A stretch of 64,000 nucleotides of DNA, taken from NCBI GenBank assembly GCA_916381525.1, contig CAKAEH010001648.1, positions 304,614 through 368,613 of the forward strand, written 5' to 3'. The stretch is from Cercopithifilaria johnstoni (Eukaryota > Nematoda > Chromadorea > Rhabditida > Onchocercidae). Position 1 is the stretch's first letter. Every line of letters starts with the position of its first letter. This document shows, in pieces, positions 25,508 to 41,308 of the stretch. Position numbers and translations under genes: made by a program. Under the pieces are notes generated by a model. The model made no database searches and had not been told where the DNA came from. It saw nothing but the letters and a program-made list of their open reading frames with translations.

Positions 25508-25838
25508 GCCGTCAAACAAAATGAAATGACGAAGACCAATCTTCAACAGTTACTTTTCAGCGTTATAAAAGCAGCAGTTAATTAAATCTCAAAAAGAACT
25601 AAGATTATAGCGATGAACAGAATTAGCTGGACTGAAGAACCTGTAGAGAGACCAAAACTGAAGAAAGAATGATCCTTCCATTCTGCTTCATCACATAATA
25701 AGCATCACATAATACACGTACAACGAATAACTTTTTTGAGAAAAAATAGCATAAAAGCTTTTGCTAATTAATCGAAATCAGTAGTAATACATTTAAATTA
25801 ATTCAAACCAGTTCAATTTCAAACACGAATTTTACCCC

Positions 25839-28800
25839 CTATCGTGAAAAAGTCGAGGCAGAGTGTGGATCAGTAGTCGACTGCGTTGAAGAAACTACAC
25901 CCGAATCACCGTATTTCGTTAACTGTACCACCGGTTGTTCATCCATCGGAGCGAACAAATACAACGGAACAGTCCTATGAAACAGATTCAGAAAAATTTA
26001 AATTTCGACTTTTTCTCAAAATGTAGTTTACGAATACCTCGCATAGCTATCGAATAAAATGAAACCTGTAAAGCGCATCTCGAGCATCTTGTCTTCCAAG
26101 TTCCTCGAGGACAGTACATAATCGACCAACAGTTGCTGTTTCTGGGCACTGCAACGCCCATTCCGCTAAGAGTTGATCGGTTCTCGAAAGACTTTGTCCC
26201 GTAGAATCTACTTCCGGAAGCTGATCAGTGAGATTTAATTTGACTGCAAGGATAGACCTAAAAAACTGATTACATTGTACTAAATCCATTTGAGTGAGTA
26301 AAATCAGCTCAAAATAAATGTCAACAAAACCAACCAATCTCTGCCCATGGCATCTGAAGGATCCAAAAGCGCAGCTAGTTCGCAACGAGATGCAAGCTGT
26401 AGCTGTGCAACTCCAACATCGATACCAAGTGTCAGCAAAGCAGCTACATCCCGCGATCCGAAACATACAACATCTGTGAACAGCTCATCGCCTTCCTGAT
26501 TATTACGAATGGTTAACGATTCCGCTTGCTGCATCGCCATAATTGTTTCCGGAGCATAAACTGCCGGATTCACGAAATGTTCCTGAAATATGATGTTTGA
26601 GCCATTATAGATTTCTGAACTGACTGATATTTCTTCACAAGAGGTAATTAAAAGAGAAGAGAAAGATTGATAACGAATGAATGAATGCTGTCAAGGTGTG
26701 ACGTGATGTGCATTTTAATCAAGTATTAGGCAATTCAAAATTCTAATTTATCAGTCGGCAAAGTAGTTACCGAGCCTACAAACAGGTGTAACTTCAAATT
26801 ACGTAGGTATGAAAGGAACCTAGGATTAACAGGTTGAGGATAATGTTGCTTGACAGCACATTTCACACTAATGCATCTTAGGAGTAGGGATGTCGTTGAA
26901 AAGCGTTGAAGACCATAGAATTATGGAGACAGACAGCATCCTATAGAATAAAGAAGAAAAAAAAACATATATATATAAGCAAATTTACTCTTAGATGTTT
27001 AGGAGAAAGGAAGTGTCGTTCAAGTGAAATGCCCGGTGCTACTTCTTGAGCTGTTTGCTCCACAAGATTAGTTATATCTTCCAGAAAATAAAAGCACGAT
27101 GTAGCTATTTCGTATGGACCGCGTACTTGAATTTCAACCGCATCACCATGTAAGCGAACCAAGGCCTCCATTTGGCCAGAGCTCATCTTGCTGCAACCGT
27201 TCCACTGCATTAGATCTGCATCCATTGGATCCTAAAAGTTTATGATAAAACTTATGAATCTTTTAACTTTTTTATTCTAACGATACCAATGACCTATGGA
27301 AAATTAAGATACGTACCTGTGGAAACTAATAATTCCGTATAGTTGTCAGATATTTAAATTTTCGAATAATTTGAGTTCCGATAAACTAGTATTTGAATAA
27401 AAAACTGAATAAATTTAGACCAAATCTAGTAAGAACTTCAGCGAAAAAAAACTAAAACGCCTGACCTGAAAATCGTGCATCGATCGACGTAGCGCGACTT
27501 GTATCCGCGGAAAAGTGCTCTGAAGTGAACGTTCCATTCCACGCATTGGTAAAACCCGTACTCCACCATAAACATAAGTTGGCCGATCACGTTGCCAAAT
27601 ATCTCTAAAATGTGCTTATTATGACTATACATTTTAATCTGATAAGGGACTAAGTTTTGAAAGAAGAGAGATGAACACTTCGAGAAATCCCTAAAAAATG
27701 ATGTAAAAAAGAAATTTGTAAATGAAATTCATTAATTGATAAAAAGATCTTCAAAATTTAATTAGAAATTAGAAGTAACAGCAACATGAGTGCAGCAATC
27801 TGAAGCTATGCAAAGGAAACAAATAAATCAGTTTATGAAAATCATCGAAAATTCACTTCGGCGAATCCAGAGTATTAAAGGCTGGGAATTCAAATTCCGC
27901 TTCACCATCAGAATCAGCAGGCGCACAGAGTTGTAATGTGTCCAAAATCCGCAGTAAATCAGCTGGATCCGAGATTTCCGGATAAATTGGTGTAAAATCA
28001 TCGACCGAATAACAACCGTTCATACGACAACGTGACAGGAACTCTGCGGATAGGAGGTTGCCTAACACATGGGTACCAAGCCATTCTGGTGACAACACGA
28101 CATAATCCAGTTCTGACACCTCATCTCGTAGATAGACGACCTGAAAGAATTTAATCTAACTTTCGATAAAAGTGATACTCTTTCATTGTCACCGTGATTC
28201 CTCGAATAAATTCTGCAAGATTAATCAATGTATAAAACATAATCGAATTTTGCCTGAATCATCTTCATACTGAAACGAGATCTACACTTCCACACTACTT
28301 CTCACACTTTTTTCTTTATTTTCTCAAGTCTTATTAGCATCCACGATAGCTTAAAGCTTCAAAAATTCTACCCCTACTTTACTAATACTTCAATATCATT
28401 CGCCAGATTCAGCAGTGGTCCGAAAGTAATGGCATTTTTAAACTCAGGAATTAAAACCTCACATTTTATCGTCTGAGCAGCAAAACACCCAAGCTTCAAC
28501 AACAAAATGTTAAACCTCGCCAATAAGTTGGAGCTGTTGGATTAACTGTCTGCAGTGGTTATCACCAGCTAGTGAATTCACCTCATTTCGTACCAAAGTA
28601 GTAAAATGTGGCCATGTTATTACCGGAAAAAAAGCATGCTGCTTGCGCACACCAGCAATATATTGTACCGTAATGTCTAATAAACCCAAAGGTTTTTGCA
28701 ACCGCTGCAAATAAAAAAGCATTTTCTAGGGTTTTTGATGAGTAATTTGAGAAACAGACCGACTTAAAAACATTAAATAAAAGGATATGGAAGATAGGTG

Positions 28801-31800
28801 GAGGCATTTCAGTTGGCTTCTTGTTATTCGGTATAATGCACGTTTCGATTGAAACAAGCGCATGTCAGATGAGCGCATTTTGGATGAGATATTTTGATAG
28901 TCGGAACTTCTGCTAAACAGCGAAATAACTTACTGAAAGTATAGACTCGCGTGCTTTTGAAAGATACGTTTTGAGTGATTTCATTCCTACAAATTTGAAA
29001 CATTATGTTATTAATCCTTATTAATTCCAATTCTTATGCCATATCATATCACTCTCTTCGATCTTTTTTAATCTCCAGACCTTCAAAATCTCGCCTTTGG
29101 CTATTTTCAACGGCAATACACTGGTGTAACCATATCGATGTACTCAAACGATGAGCAAATTGGAGTGTTTCTCTCAATAGAAAAAAAAACCTGGACAATT
29201 ATTTTGGGTTGAATTAAGTAGAATCAATTGATCGTGTATATCAAAGTGCGTCTCGAAACGTAAGCGAACAGTTTTCAGCATTGCGTCACCATCCGACGAC
29301 ACGTAATCACCATCACTATTTCGCTGTGGAAAAAGTGCTGGCGTCGCGTGAGTGCCAATTATTATTACCTATACACACATAGTAACAATAACGAGATATT
29401 TCAAAGCAAAAATTTTTTTGCCGTAAAAAATGTTGAAAATAACACTATCCAACAGAATTTAATATAACTTAATTTTTTGCCTTTAAATATCAAAAAATGA
29501 AATAACCCAAAACAACCATTAAAGTTTTTTGAAATAAAGAATTCTCAACAAGCATCGCAAGCCATCTTAAATATACCGAACGGAACCTTCGGTCTAGGTA
29601 TTAATGATATATTTGATATGGCTCTTCCTGCTCAGCTAATCGATATCTCCGGATGAGTATGCGAAATAATTAAATCGAAATAAAAATTTCACAAAAATAA
29701 AAATGACCAAAAATTGATGAGCAATAAAATCACTTTAAAATTCCGGAATTCTATTCTCTTCTACAAAATGTAATGCTTATGAAGTTATTGTCACCTTGCT
29801 TCTTCGTGAAATGATTCCGCAGTGTCCAATCGGTTCACTTGGGGTGACCCGTCCCTTCAAGAAGTTCATCCAATAAAGCACTTGTTTGTATTGTATCTCT
29901 GTCGGATCGGTACAACGATATACAATTACGTGAACACAATCAGTATTGCCAACGAAATGATCATATGCCATATGATACGGTTCGTAACCACCAAATTCCC
30001 AGACCGAAAATTCACCACATCCTGAATTACACAGAGTATCACAATTCTAAAATCAAATTTGTTAACACGAAAAATATTTTTGCTGGATTATGATGTTACT
30101 TAAAATCATCCTGTGTCCTAATTTTGCTTTCTAATCCGTGGTGTTTTACAATAGTTTCAAAATCAAAAATAAGTATGAAATTTTATTTAAACTTGAAGTG
30201 AAACACACAATAAAATAAGGAAGTAAAAAAAAGAATTTCTGAAAAATCACCAGAAGTCGATGTGATAAATTCAAAAATTTTATCTCCTCATACCTTGCAA
30301 CATGACATTTTGCACGTCAATTCCACGAGTATACTGCAAGTGTGGTACCACCCGCCTTCGGCCACCTTTCATATTGTTGTTCGATTCCATTGAATCCTCA
30401 AACGAATTGATTCCTTCATCTAAAGATAATAGGCTGCTGTTATATATTTCGTAGAATGATCTTAGTTCTTGAAAGTTTTATCAGTAATATTTTAGATGAT
30501 CTGCTACTAGACAGTAATCTGATCTAGCTAAGAATAACCTTGCGAGGGATTTGATAGAGTCGTGGAAGAGGAAGGGGACGGATTATCTGAAAAACGTCGC
30601 TGAACAGCACCAATTATGGATCCAATCATGCTGCCACTTTGAAGGGAACATATCAATCGGGTTTTACCAACACCAGCATGCCCGAATACTTTCAATTTAA
30701 TTCGGCGTAATGGAATTTCCAGAGGGCATAACTGTTCCACGTAGGCATCACGTGTTTGATCCTAGAAATAATGCAAAAATGCATCCATAGCAACTTTTTC
30801 CAATAAAGTGAAACTAGAAAAAGCTCAGATTTGGATCTCTGATTTGCAACAGATGACAGATAAACAAATGAAATGAATAGATAAGGCAATAGTATAGTAC
30901 GAAAAACAGATAGAAACTAACTAATTTCATTTTCGCTAAAAGTGTACCAATTTGAGTATGCTCTTGAGCTAGCGCAATAATTTCAGCTGTCAGTCCGTCC
31001 TGAAATTAAAGAAAGACAGGAAGAATCGAAGCAGAGCGACAGAAAGTGCCACCAATATTTCAACTAATTCTTCAACATACGTTTGTCATTCTTGACAAAA
31101 ATCGGTTAATTATATTGTTTAATAACAATTTTAATACTACTGTCCTTTGGTGTCAAGTTTTGTGTTATTCTGGGAAAGTGGGAGCGAGCAAAAAATAAAA
31201 GAATTGGCAGAGTAATACTGAGATATGCTGACAAGCATCAATATAGAGAAAGAAGAGAAGTTATAATGCCTTTACAAAAAATATCTTATTCACAGCCCTC
31301 TTTAAGGGATTAGAAAAGCTACTGTTGTCAATAAAAATAACAAACAAAGGTCAGACTGTATGGCGCTCAATGATAGATTGATTGGTCTCTCAAGTGCAAT
31401 ATCACATGTTTCTCCAGCAGCTCTGTAAAGAGGAAAATTTCGAGTTTAAAGAGCACGATACCTTATTTTTTCGAAGGACATTAGCGCCAAATAAGCATAA
31501 ACAGCGAATAATTTCGATATGACCCTCTTTAGCAGCGAGGTGTAGCGGTGTCAATGAATTCTGAAATCAAAAATAGTCCTACAACAAGATATCCTTTAGT
31601 CATATACAAGTACCCTAATTTTTCAACGCAAGTAACACGACAAGAAAAGCGTAGTATTGTAGTACGATCACCGTAGCACCATTATGAAGTGATATCAATT
31701 TTTGGGGCCAACATAGCATTAATATGATAAATTCTATTAATATACAATAGGAAATGTTGTTGATTAATGAAAAAAGCAGTCAAGTGCAGAAGATTCAGTC

Positions 31801-34800
31801 CTGTTTTTCCGTTCCTGTACATCACAGTGCCTATCGACGATTTTATCACTATTGGCATTCTGCGCGGAATGCATCTATATTATGTGTTATGCTACGTTTT
31901 TTCGTTGAAAACGAAGAAAAACAAAAAAAAAAAAACGAGGTAAAAATAAGAGAAATTTTCTTGAATTGTTGTAAATGAAATCAGCTCGACCAAATGATTC
32001 ATTCTGCCGATTGCATAAATTTACAACTATGGATTAGAAGAGAATGATCGCATAACATTAGCATATGACCGAGCAGTCGAGATGTTGAAATTAACTAGGT
32101 TATCTCTTAAGCAGGCTTAGTAACGGTGCAGCAGTAACAATTTGATGAATCAACTATGCTGATCGATTAAATAGAATGTAGCACAAACAAGAACAAAGTA
32201 AAAATTGACATTCATTAAGTAATTAATTACTTGGTGCAAAATCTTAATTTGGCTTAGTCTCAAACCGCAATCACGACAACCGCAAAATTCACGATGAGAG
32301 CCAGGCATAATAATGATTTAAAAAAAGGATAGTATGATGGATGGAACGACGACAGATTTATTGCTGTGGAAGATTGACCATAAAAATATTCTTCATGATT
32401 ATCCTCATCTCTCATAATCGTGATTACTTTCAAGAAATCTGCAAGAGAGGCTATCTATCTAGTTAATGACTCTTACAAGGAAATAATTGCACTCCTCGAG
32501 CAAAACAGAGCATTTTTACATGGAAAAGGCGAAAATCGGTCTTTCTAGTTAACGATAACCTAACGTCATCAGCTAGAAACAGGTAAGTGTGCGATTGGAT
32601 AGAAAATCATTGATTTATTATTATTATACATATGAATTATGTAAATGCTTCTCATTTCTATTGCTATCCGACTAAATTTCCTGAAATAGAGGAATGAAAT
32701 GTAAGCGAAAATTTTGATCAGATTTTCGTATATACGACTCTCTTTTCACCATAATTTTGATCAATTTTTATTTTCCAAGCAAAAATCAGAAAATACTTGA
32801 CAATTTCGAGACTTGATATAATTATCATTGTCCTCTCTCCGTTCTTAAGATCATCAAAAAGATTAATTCAAGCAATTAAAGTCCTTTGCTTTCCGTTTAC
32901 CAATGTAAACTGCTAATTTTGAGTAAAGAAAATTAAGGAACACATTACTTCCCTCTCTAAACTTTTGCACTCCTAATTGTAGTGGTGAAGGAAAATGGAT
33001 AATAGGCGAAATATCCTCTACACTGGACCAAGAATATGAGAGGCAACGGAATACTTACGGCAAAGACGAGAGTAGATAACAGTACTCTTCAGTTCAAAGA
33101 GTCGACTTACTCTTCAATCCAAACTAAAATTCAGCATTATTTTCATCCCTTTATCAGCAATGTTCTCAAATAAAAAATTATCTTTTAAATCCGACTAGTT
33201 TAAGAAAGATTAATTGTGAAAAACGGAAGATGGGGATTGAGAGTAATCATGTTGGGAAGGATAGCAATAAACTCATTAAGTCCGTAAATGCTATCTTTTA
33301 CTTCCAAAGCTGTTTTGGGTAATAAAGCAATAGCGGATATTATTATTTCCTCTGCGAAGCCATGTTATAGCAAATTTTTGCCAAAACCAAAATATTTTCT
33401 CGAACGCATTAATGCTATGAATATGTATGTCTTCGCTACTGTTATCAGTCTTTTTTTCCTCCTTGATAGGTTTTTACTTCAGATTTCATTTTCATCTATT
33501 AATTATCACAATCAAATGCACACCTATAATTAGTGTAAGCATACACAGAATAAATGGCCTCCAGTCAGGAAATAAAGTCTAGGTATGAAACAAAAATACG
33601 TAGACGGTAAATCATTCAAAGTTGAAAAATCTTTCTGTTGTTAAGGACCAAGCTAAAAGTTTCCTTTGCCCATTCATAGCGGAACTCTTCTGTTCACTGC
33701 AATATGAACTCAGGGGCCTTACGATCGATGTTATGAAATGGCCAATATCAAGCAATCTCCCAAAAAATAACTATTATTAACTTCTAGTCCAGATTTAATT
33801 CGAAAATTTAAATACATTTATTAACAGAAAAAAGAAAAGATTGGCACCTGGTTAACAACGTCGACAAGAGCACCAAGATGACAAAGAGTTTGAACGGCAG
33901 ACAGAAGTCCGATACGAGAGGCAATGTGCAGAGCCGTGTCACCATTCTAAAAAGCGCACATCTTTTTTTTAAATTGGAAGAATGAATAAAACGAAGGAGG
34001 AGATGAGGGTAAAAACAGAGATCGCGTAGTGGATCGATATCTCATTAACACGTATCTCCTTCAGATACAACAGCACATGCAATTACTCTTAAAAGAATGC
34101 TATATTTTGATGGAAGCAATATCGGTTTTCTCTAACAGCTTACTTCAGTTTACTTAATACAGTGCAAGGCGGAGCTGTTCTTACATTCCTCAACAAAGAA
34201 CTTCCACAATAAAAAAGCGCCGAAACTGAGAAGACACCCCACATTAATAAACTTCCACAACATTAGTTTTGTGGAATGGAAGCATCGCATGCTACCAGCT
34301 CGATTGCGAACCCTCAAACTTCTTGGCACAAACCGATGCAGTCTCACTTAATTCTGAATGATTTAATATCCCGTCATGTAATCATCAACCAACCTCATCT
34401 TGTATATCCAATTTGCAACCTTTCGTTATCAGAAGCAATGCGACATCGATATGTGAACGCCTTAAAGCAAGATGTAGAGCCGTTTGTCCAATCTGAAAAG
34501 CATTCAAAATTTTTAAACATACCGAAAATCAGACTATAAGTTTTAATCAAATGCGTTAAATTTCTTCGGTTTCAATTGAAAATATAACAAGCAAAACGAA
34601 TAAAAATCATCACTGATAATGCATATTGCTAGCGCAATACCTCTCTTTCAAGCAACACATTGCAAACCACACATTAATAACTTCCATAGGTTCTCTAAAA
34701 CTTTTCGATTTGAAAAGTTTGTTATTTCGTAAAGATTGCTCGAGAGGTTATTCACGGTGAAAGATTCTTCCTAACGTTATAAGACCACAATCAGAAGATA

Positions 34801-37109
34801 TCAAAAGTAGAAATGACTACACTGTTTGATTTGGGAACAGTAAGTTACACTGCCATATTCTTTTAGCCAGGCGGTGCTCGATGAGTGTTGTTTTTAGTAA
34901 ATAGTCAATTGGTCACTTTATAAACGAATTAACGATACAAAATACAAAGGGCTCACCGCAACCAAACACGAGATCATTGGATATAAATCATTGACAGCAT
35001 TCGTTTGTAGTAGATGAACAATAAAACTGGCAGTTAAAGAATTACTTGAACATGTAATAATAGATAAAATCGAAGGCAAAAGGAGAGTTATTTGATAATT
35101 ACTTACAGTATTCTTTAGAATAATGAATTAAGAATTAAACAAATATATCAAATCATTTGATTGAGGATATTTGAGGCAAAGGAATTCTATAATATAAAAA
35201 ACAAGATTATAAAGATATATTAATTATTCAAACGTCTTACATTATCGAGTTATTTCTGTTTCCGACAAAATAAGCAACTGTTTTAACCTTACTAAATCAC
35301 TTAATTTCACCAATTTCAAAAACCCTCAAAATAATAAGAGGTAAAAAAGAATCTCTTTTATAAGGATCAAAGTTTTTGATAAAGATATTTTTAATATTGA
35401 AGGATATTCACTCTATCCAGTATAAAAAAGTGCTAATGGTTGATGTTATGAATGACTCCCGGGAAAGAAGCAAATGTCATGAGTATTCTCTGGGGAAGAA
35501 AGAGTTCAATACCGCGAATATTCCAGAAGAGAAGAGCTAACTTTTGAGATGCAATTACAGTACCAACGTAGCATTGAATGATCAATTAATCTGTATGTGA
35601 TCCACGCGAGCAGCCAAGAAAACAATTAAAAATTCGCAAAAATGACAATTTTTTTCCCTATCTTTTCTAATAAAATACTGGAAGCACTGTCATAACGAAT
35701 ATTCGGACATGGAAAAACCTTCAAAAAAAGTGATCGAAGACTGTTCCGTTAGCAATTATTCCTGATCGACGGTATATTCATTTTGCCTATAGTGTTGTGA
35801 AGTAAAGACGACATCTATAGCGCAAAGGTCATAGTATGGATTTCAAAACTGTTCTATACACAACTGTCACTGAAAAAGTGTTCTATAAAATGCTAATCAA
35901 GGATAGGGAAGAGAGGCTGATAGTTCCGGTACAACTCTTCACTTTAGTTTGGTATCGTTCCAATGTCGTCTTATCAGTTTCTAGTCAATAACATTACGAA
36001 AGTGGCAAAGTTTCGGAACAGAATATGGAAACGGTTTGGTTCAGAATTAGTACATAAGGAAAAGTCTGATTGAATAACTGTATTGTCATAAACCAATAAA
36101 CCTACAAACAAGTGGGAAAGTCACTAATATAAAAGGAAGAAGAAAAGTATGAAGAAATACAGTGGAACGAAATACCAGTTGGGAAAAGAAGAAAGGAGAA
36201 AGAGCTTTTGAATTTCGAAGTAATTTCCACCCATCCAAATCAATAACTACCATTCCTGCTATAAACCAATACACAAACTCTCATTCATATGCTTCGGTAT
36301 TTTTTGAAATAGGTCAGAAATCTTTCTCCTCTCTCTTTCTCCTCTGCCCATTTATCAAATATCAAAAAATTAAGATCCGTGTTGGCAAGTTGACATAGCA
36401 AACTATAATGTGATTACAGACAGTATCCTCTTCAATAATTTCTTCTAGCTTTTTTTTGACCGCTTTAAATAAGAAATTTCGTACATAACAACAATTGCAA
36501 CAATAGTAAATGCTGATGTGTGTGTGTATGACTTTAATTTTAAGACTAATTAAACTTTTTAATGTTATTCACTCGCTTCTTTTTAAAGAATCATTCAGTT
36601 ATTAGAATGAATTCAGAAATTAATACTAACCTGGTCAAGTGAATCTACTGGTGCTCCGGCATCCAACAACGACTGCACACAATCCACATGGCCACGAGCT
36701 GCTGCACAATGCAAAGCTGTCTCACCATCCTGTAATCGGTCATCAGGATACTATTCAGAAATTTCCGGAATAGTCCATTGGGATTCATTCTTTGAAGAAA
36801 GTGAAGCAAGCAGTTAAAATAGATTTTGACTCTCTCTACCTTTGAGAAACACTTCTTTCTACTCACTTTTAGAACTGACAAGGTTACCTGAGTATGAAGA
36901 AGAGAAAGGGTAATGCAAGGACGCATACATACACATGCACACGCACACACATGCACATACACATATAATATATGTGTAAGGTACAATGGACATTAAAAAA
37001 ATTGCAGTTTCACCTATACTGAGAAATCAAGCAATAGTAAGTATAAAGCCATCCGCAAGGCCTTATTTTTAGTCCTCAACCAGCGAAGTGTGCATGCAAC
37101 AGAACATCG

Positions 37110-37152
<43 letters not shown>

Positions 37153-40100
37153 TACATACAAAAAGTACCTCTGAAGTTCTTTGGTTTCTAAATTTTAAAT
37201 AAAAGCTTTTCCATATGAAAATGCCTAAAACGTCCCATATATCTTTTATTTTTTAATGGAACATTATTTTCAATTGTTCTCACCTTTACTATCAAAAGTG
37301 TAATAAATAATGTAAGAAGGTGATTAGAGGTAAGTGTGAGATGCATCCGAATGCTCCTCCCATCCGAATGAGTCATAAGGGATTGCTTGTAATTTGGTTG
37401 GTCAACATCTGTTACTTTCTTTTTCTCGAATATAGCCTTCAAATTCTGCTCTCATACCACTTTCACTATCACTAAAATCATCATGCGATCGGCTTGCTTA
37501 GACCTAGAACACTGAAAGAGAGGTGCGACGCAACAAAGATTGGCCCATTCTAGACAAATATGAAACTACTCAAAGCTGAATTTCGTCTTTTATATTGCAT
37601 CGGATATTTCTCTCACATTTATTCCAAATGAAATGGGTTAAATTAAAAACCCTTGTCTTGGAACAGGAAGGAATTTCGAAAATCAACAACACAAAAATGA
37701 ACGAAACTACTGAGGTAGTTGAGACATCAGTCATGCGGTATTTGATGAAGCTTCTGGAAATTGAAGCTCACTTGGTGAATTTTCATCAGTAAATCTCATC
37801 TTACTTCCCATCAACATCACAATCCAAAGACAACAAATGTGCGCTGCGCAGAGACATTTGATGAAATAAATAAAGGAATAAAATTGTATGTGGTGCAGAG
37901 ATCTACATATTGATTACAATAATTCTCGGCTAAGGAGTATCTCGCAGCCCCAAACTATTTATTCCCTGTCGTGCAACCACAAACTTTCATCAAAAGAAGG
38001 AAGAAAAGATAAAAAGTAGAAATTCATCGAGAAAAATAACTCTCTGGAGAATAAAGTGATGTAAAAAGAAAAAAGATATAAAAGCATATCGAAGACTGTC
38101 AAGAATCATTATCACTGTATACTTTCGTCATTCAGAGAACGCATTAGAGTCTGTGAAATATGTTATATCTAAACGACTATTTATTCCGTCCTTAATACGT
38201 CAACTATCTAATGTGAAGTGGTGATTCTCATATGAACAACTTAAATTACTTCTCTCCACGCTAATTGTAATCATATAAATAAACTTATGTCAATAGCGCA
38301 AAAAGTAAACTGCCATACAACATGTTTCCTTCAATCTTGTTTGTACTGGGTCAAGGTTAAATGAAAGAAGAGGCAATTGAGGACAACGAAAGGAAAGAAA
38401 TTACATCCTTTCACAACCAGATGAAAAAGGCAGCTAAGTGACTTACAATTGATTTGCAATATTTTCAAAGAAACCTCAATCATGAAGGTTTACAAAAAGT
38501 ACAGTATTAAAAGCTCACTGCACTATGCCTTGCCAAATAAAATTCAAAGTGTTATTAGAATAATTGGAAAAATAATTCCTTTTATCACTTTTCACTGGCA
38601 GTTCTCAGATTTACATGATAAAGACGAATTAAGTTAAATAATAGTCCGTTAAAGACTAACCGTTGTAGAACCACAATATCGATCCCAGTCTTGGTCCATA
38701 TCAGTGATGAGTGAAATAAATTTCGTTGTAACGGGTGTTAGACGCGAACACAGAGCTGGTAGTATAGCATTGATCGGCATTGATCCCGAGCCAATAGTAC
38801 TCGAGATATCGCCCGATTCTTAGATGATGAGTTGTGTAGCTGATATACCAAGCCTGAGCAACAAGGAGATGCATTTGTGACGGTGGAATCAGCGTTATCA
38901 CTGATAGTCGAACATCTGCATGAACTGCAGCTAAATGGAATGGATAAGACGGAATTCGTGAAATTATCTCCAGCCATAGTCCTAATACTACACATTCCAT
39001 TTCTTATCAATGCAACTGCGCCACAAAAGCAAAGCGGTTGATTGGATCATGAAAATATCTTGTCGGATGAGATTTTCGTATCGGACCGATAGCTATAGAT
39101 GCCGAAAAATAATGAAACCGTGAAGAATGCATTCGTACAGTTTAATGTTGTAGTTTTAATTGTCATACCCATAGTAAAGCCTAAGGTAGTGATTCGAATA
39201 ATGACGAAATTACTGTCACATAGAGATTTCCACCAACTATGCTGGTAAAATCGGTTTCTTTGCCATCCATCCGTCTATCCCTTCTACTTTATTTTGACAA
39301 CTATCAACATCCAAAATACCAAACTCATTTTCTATCGAAATGCAGCGCGATGATTTACCGCGGGCAGTAATTATTGTGGCAACATCCGGTTGGACAACAC
39401 ATTCAAATAAACCCTAGCAATTTTTATTTTAATTAAGCGCGCAGAGAAAATAGTTCAAAGGACAGAACGCTGGGCTGTGAGGCAAATATTTAATGGATAG
39501 AACGGATGAATGCATGATGAGGAAGTGAAACGAATATTGCACTCTTTCCGCTGGACATACAACAAAAACACATTCAACACTGTCACCAGGAATTTGCTAT
39601 ATGTCATCGATGAGGGAGAGAGAGAGAGATAGTCAAGCAAAGAAAGTCGCAAATGATAAGCCAATGGATGAAGGTGGATAAAACGTCGACATTTAGAAAA
39701 TGAAACCGGGAGCAGTCCGGTAGAAAAAACATGAAAGGATGAAGAGACAAATGGAGTGTTTCTAACGGATAGACATGAGAGCAGCATATGAAAATGAAAC
39801 AACCGATTTGTCACAGCAGAGTAAATGACTGTACCCAGAGAGAGGACAATTATTTCATATTTTTATTCTCATCAAATCAAACACATCCGGTCATATCGAA
39901 CTACTATAAATTAGAAGAAATATCTGGTACACACTTTTATCACTGATGTTAATTAATTGAAAGTAAACTGTTGTGAATATCATCTCTCGCAGATTTACGA
40001 AGATAAATGTTGTTGAAACCGGTAACTGTTGCTGTTGCTCGGATGAATATCTCTATCTATCTATTTATCCCATCCGGAAACTCTCCCATGAAAAGAAAGG

Positions 40101-41269
40101 GATGAACAGGCAGATGAAGGAGAAAAGAGAACAGTGAACAATTTTTATGATTGCATAAATAACAAATTTTGCGTATGAATAAAAAGAGCCATCTCGATAT
40201 TAATTCAATGTGCACATTCATAAACCGAAGGTAATTGGTTCTCTACGAAGGCTAGTACCCTTCCTTAGAAGTAGAAAAAGGCCTATTAGCCATCGATGTC
40301 TATCAGAGAAATAGGAAAGAGCCTTCTCGAGCAAAGAAGCCATAAACCGCCACAACTCGGCATATCATCTCACTCAGTTGCCATAGCTACTATTACTAGA
40401 AACAAAGTGAAATGGAATTTAGGAAATCCATACCGTTGAAAAAGTTACTCTAAAATTGTACCCTAATCGAGGTAAAAAACGCACTGTTGTCACTAGGAAG
40501 AGGAGAATAATAATCGAAGTTCGAAACTCCATTGCGCTATAACATACACCCATCCCTTCTCCTCCGTAAAAAATTATAACTTCTTCCAAAAATAGACAAA
40601 AGAGGCAAAAATGAAAAACAAAAGAAAAGCGGAGATGAAAATTTTGAAACAAAGCCTTCATTCACCCAACAATAAAACAATAATCGAAAGAAACGTCTGT
40701 CTCCAATGAGTACGCCTCAATAAAAGTATCAAAAAACTCGAAATCTTCTTATTCCTAGAAGTTTTTTCATAAAACTGTCCCGCGGGATCCAGTCTACTCT
40801 CCTTTCTCTTTTCCTTTCATTCATCTTCATCTCATCCAACCTCCGAAACTGAGCGTCTTCAAATAAACAAAACTATGAAGTAATTCATCATGGAACAAAA
40901 AACTGAAACTCATTCATTTCTCCATTCTCCTCACGAATTCAACAGATTTTCATTCACAATATTCATTTACTCTGAGAAGTCACGAGCAAGGAATTTATTG
41001 AAGAATACTAAAATCCCACAGCTTCAAATTTTGATCTGAAATCCATTCTCCCTTCCTCTTAAATCCGTAACATTTCAGGCTTGATCGTTTCACAAACAGT
41101 CTTTTTTTCACAAATTATTCTCAACCCTCAAAAAATGTTTATCCAACTATTCCGAACGAATAAAAAGAACGTTTCCTGAATTGATAGCAATATTATCACC
41201 TTTGAAATTTCCATACTTGATTAGTCAAACAACAAAATTTAAATAGGTACAATCATAATAATAATTAGC

Positions 41270-41308
<39 letters not shown>

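Larger units (their letters stand above)
23234..25838. other. Convergent interval between innexin and dapk-1
   Basis: About 2.6 kb between the innexin stop and the dapk-1 stop. It holds a pair of diverged direct repeats (24635/24841), a diverged copy of the dapk-1 terminal exon (25442-25507), and TTTATT (a minus-strand AATAAA) at 25417-25422 that could end the dapk-1 transcript. No further gene is seen. Confidence 0.55.

Noticed and set aside
26047..26466. Minus frame starting MFRIAGCS as an independent protein
   Set aside because: It runs through an intron; only its C-terminal part (the death-domain exon 26066-26257) is real coding sequence.
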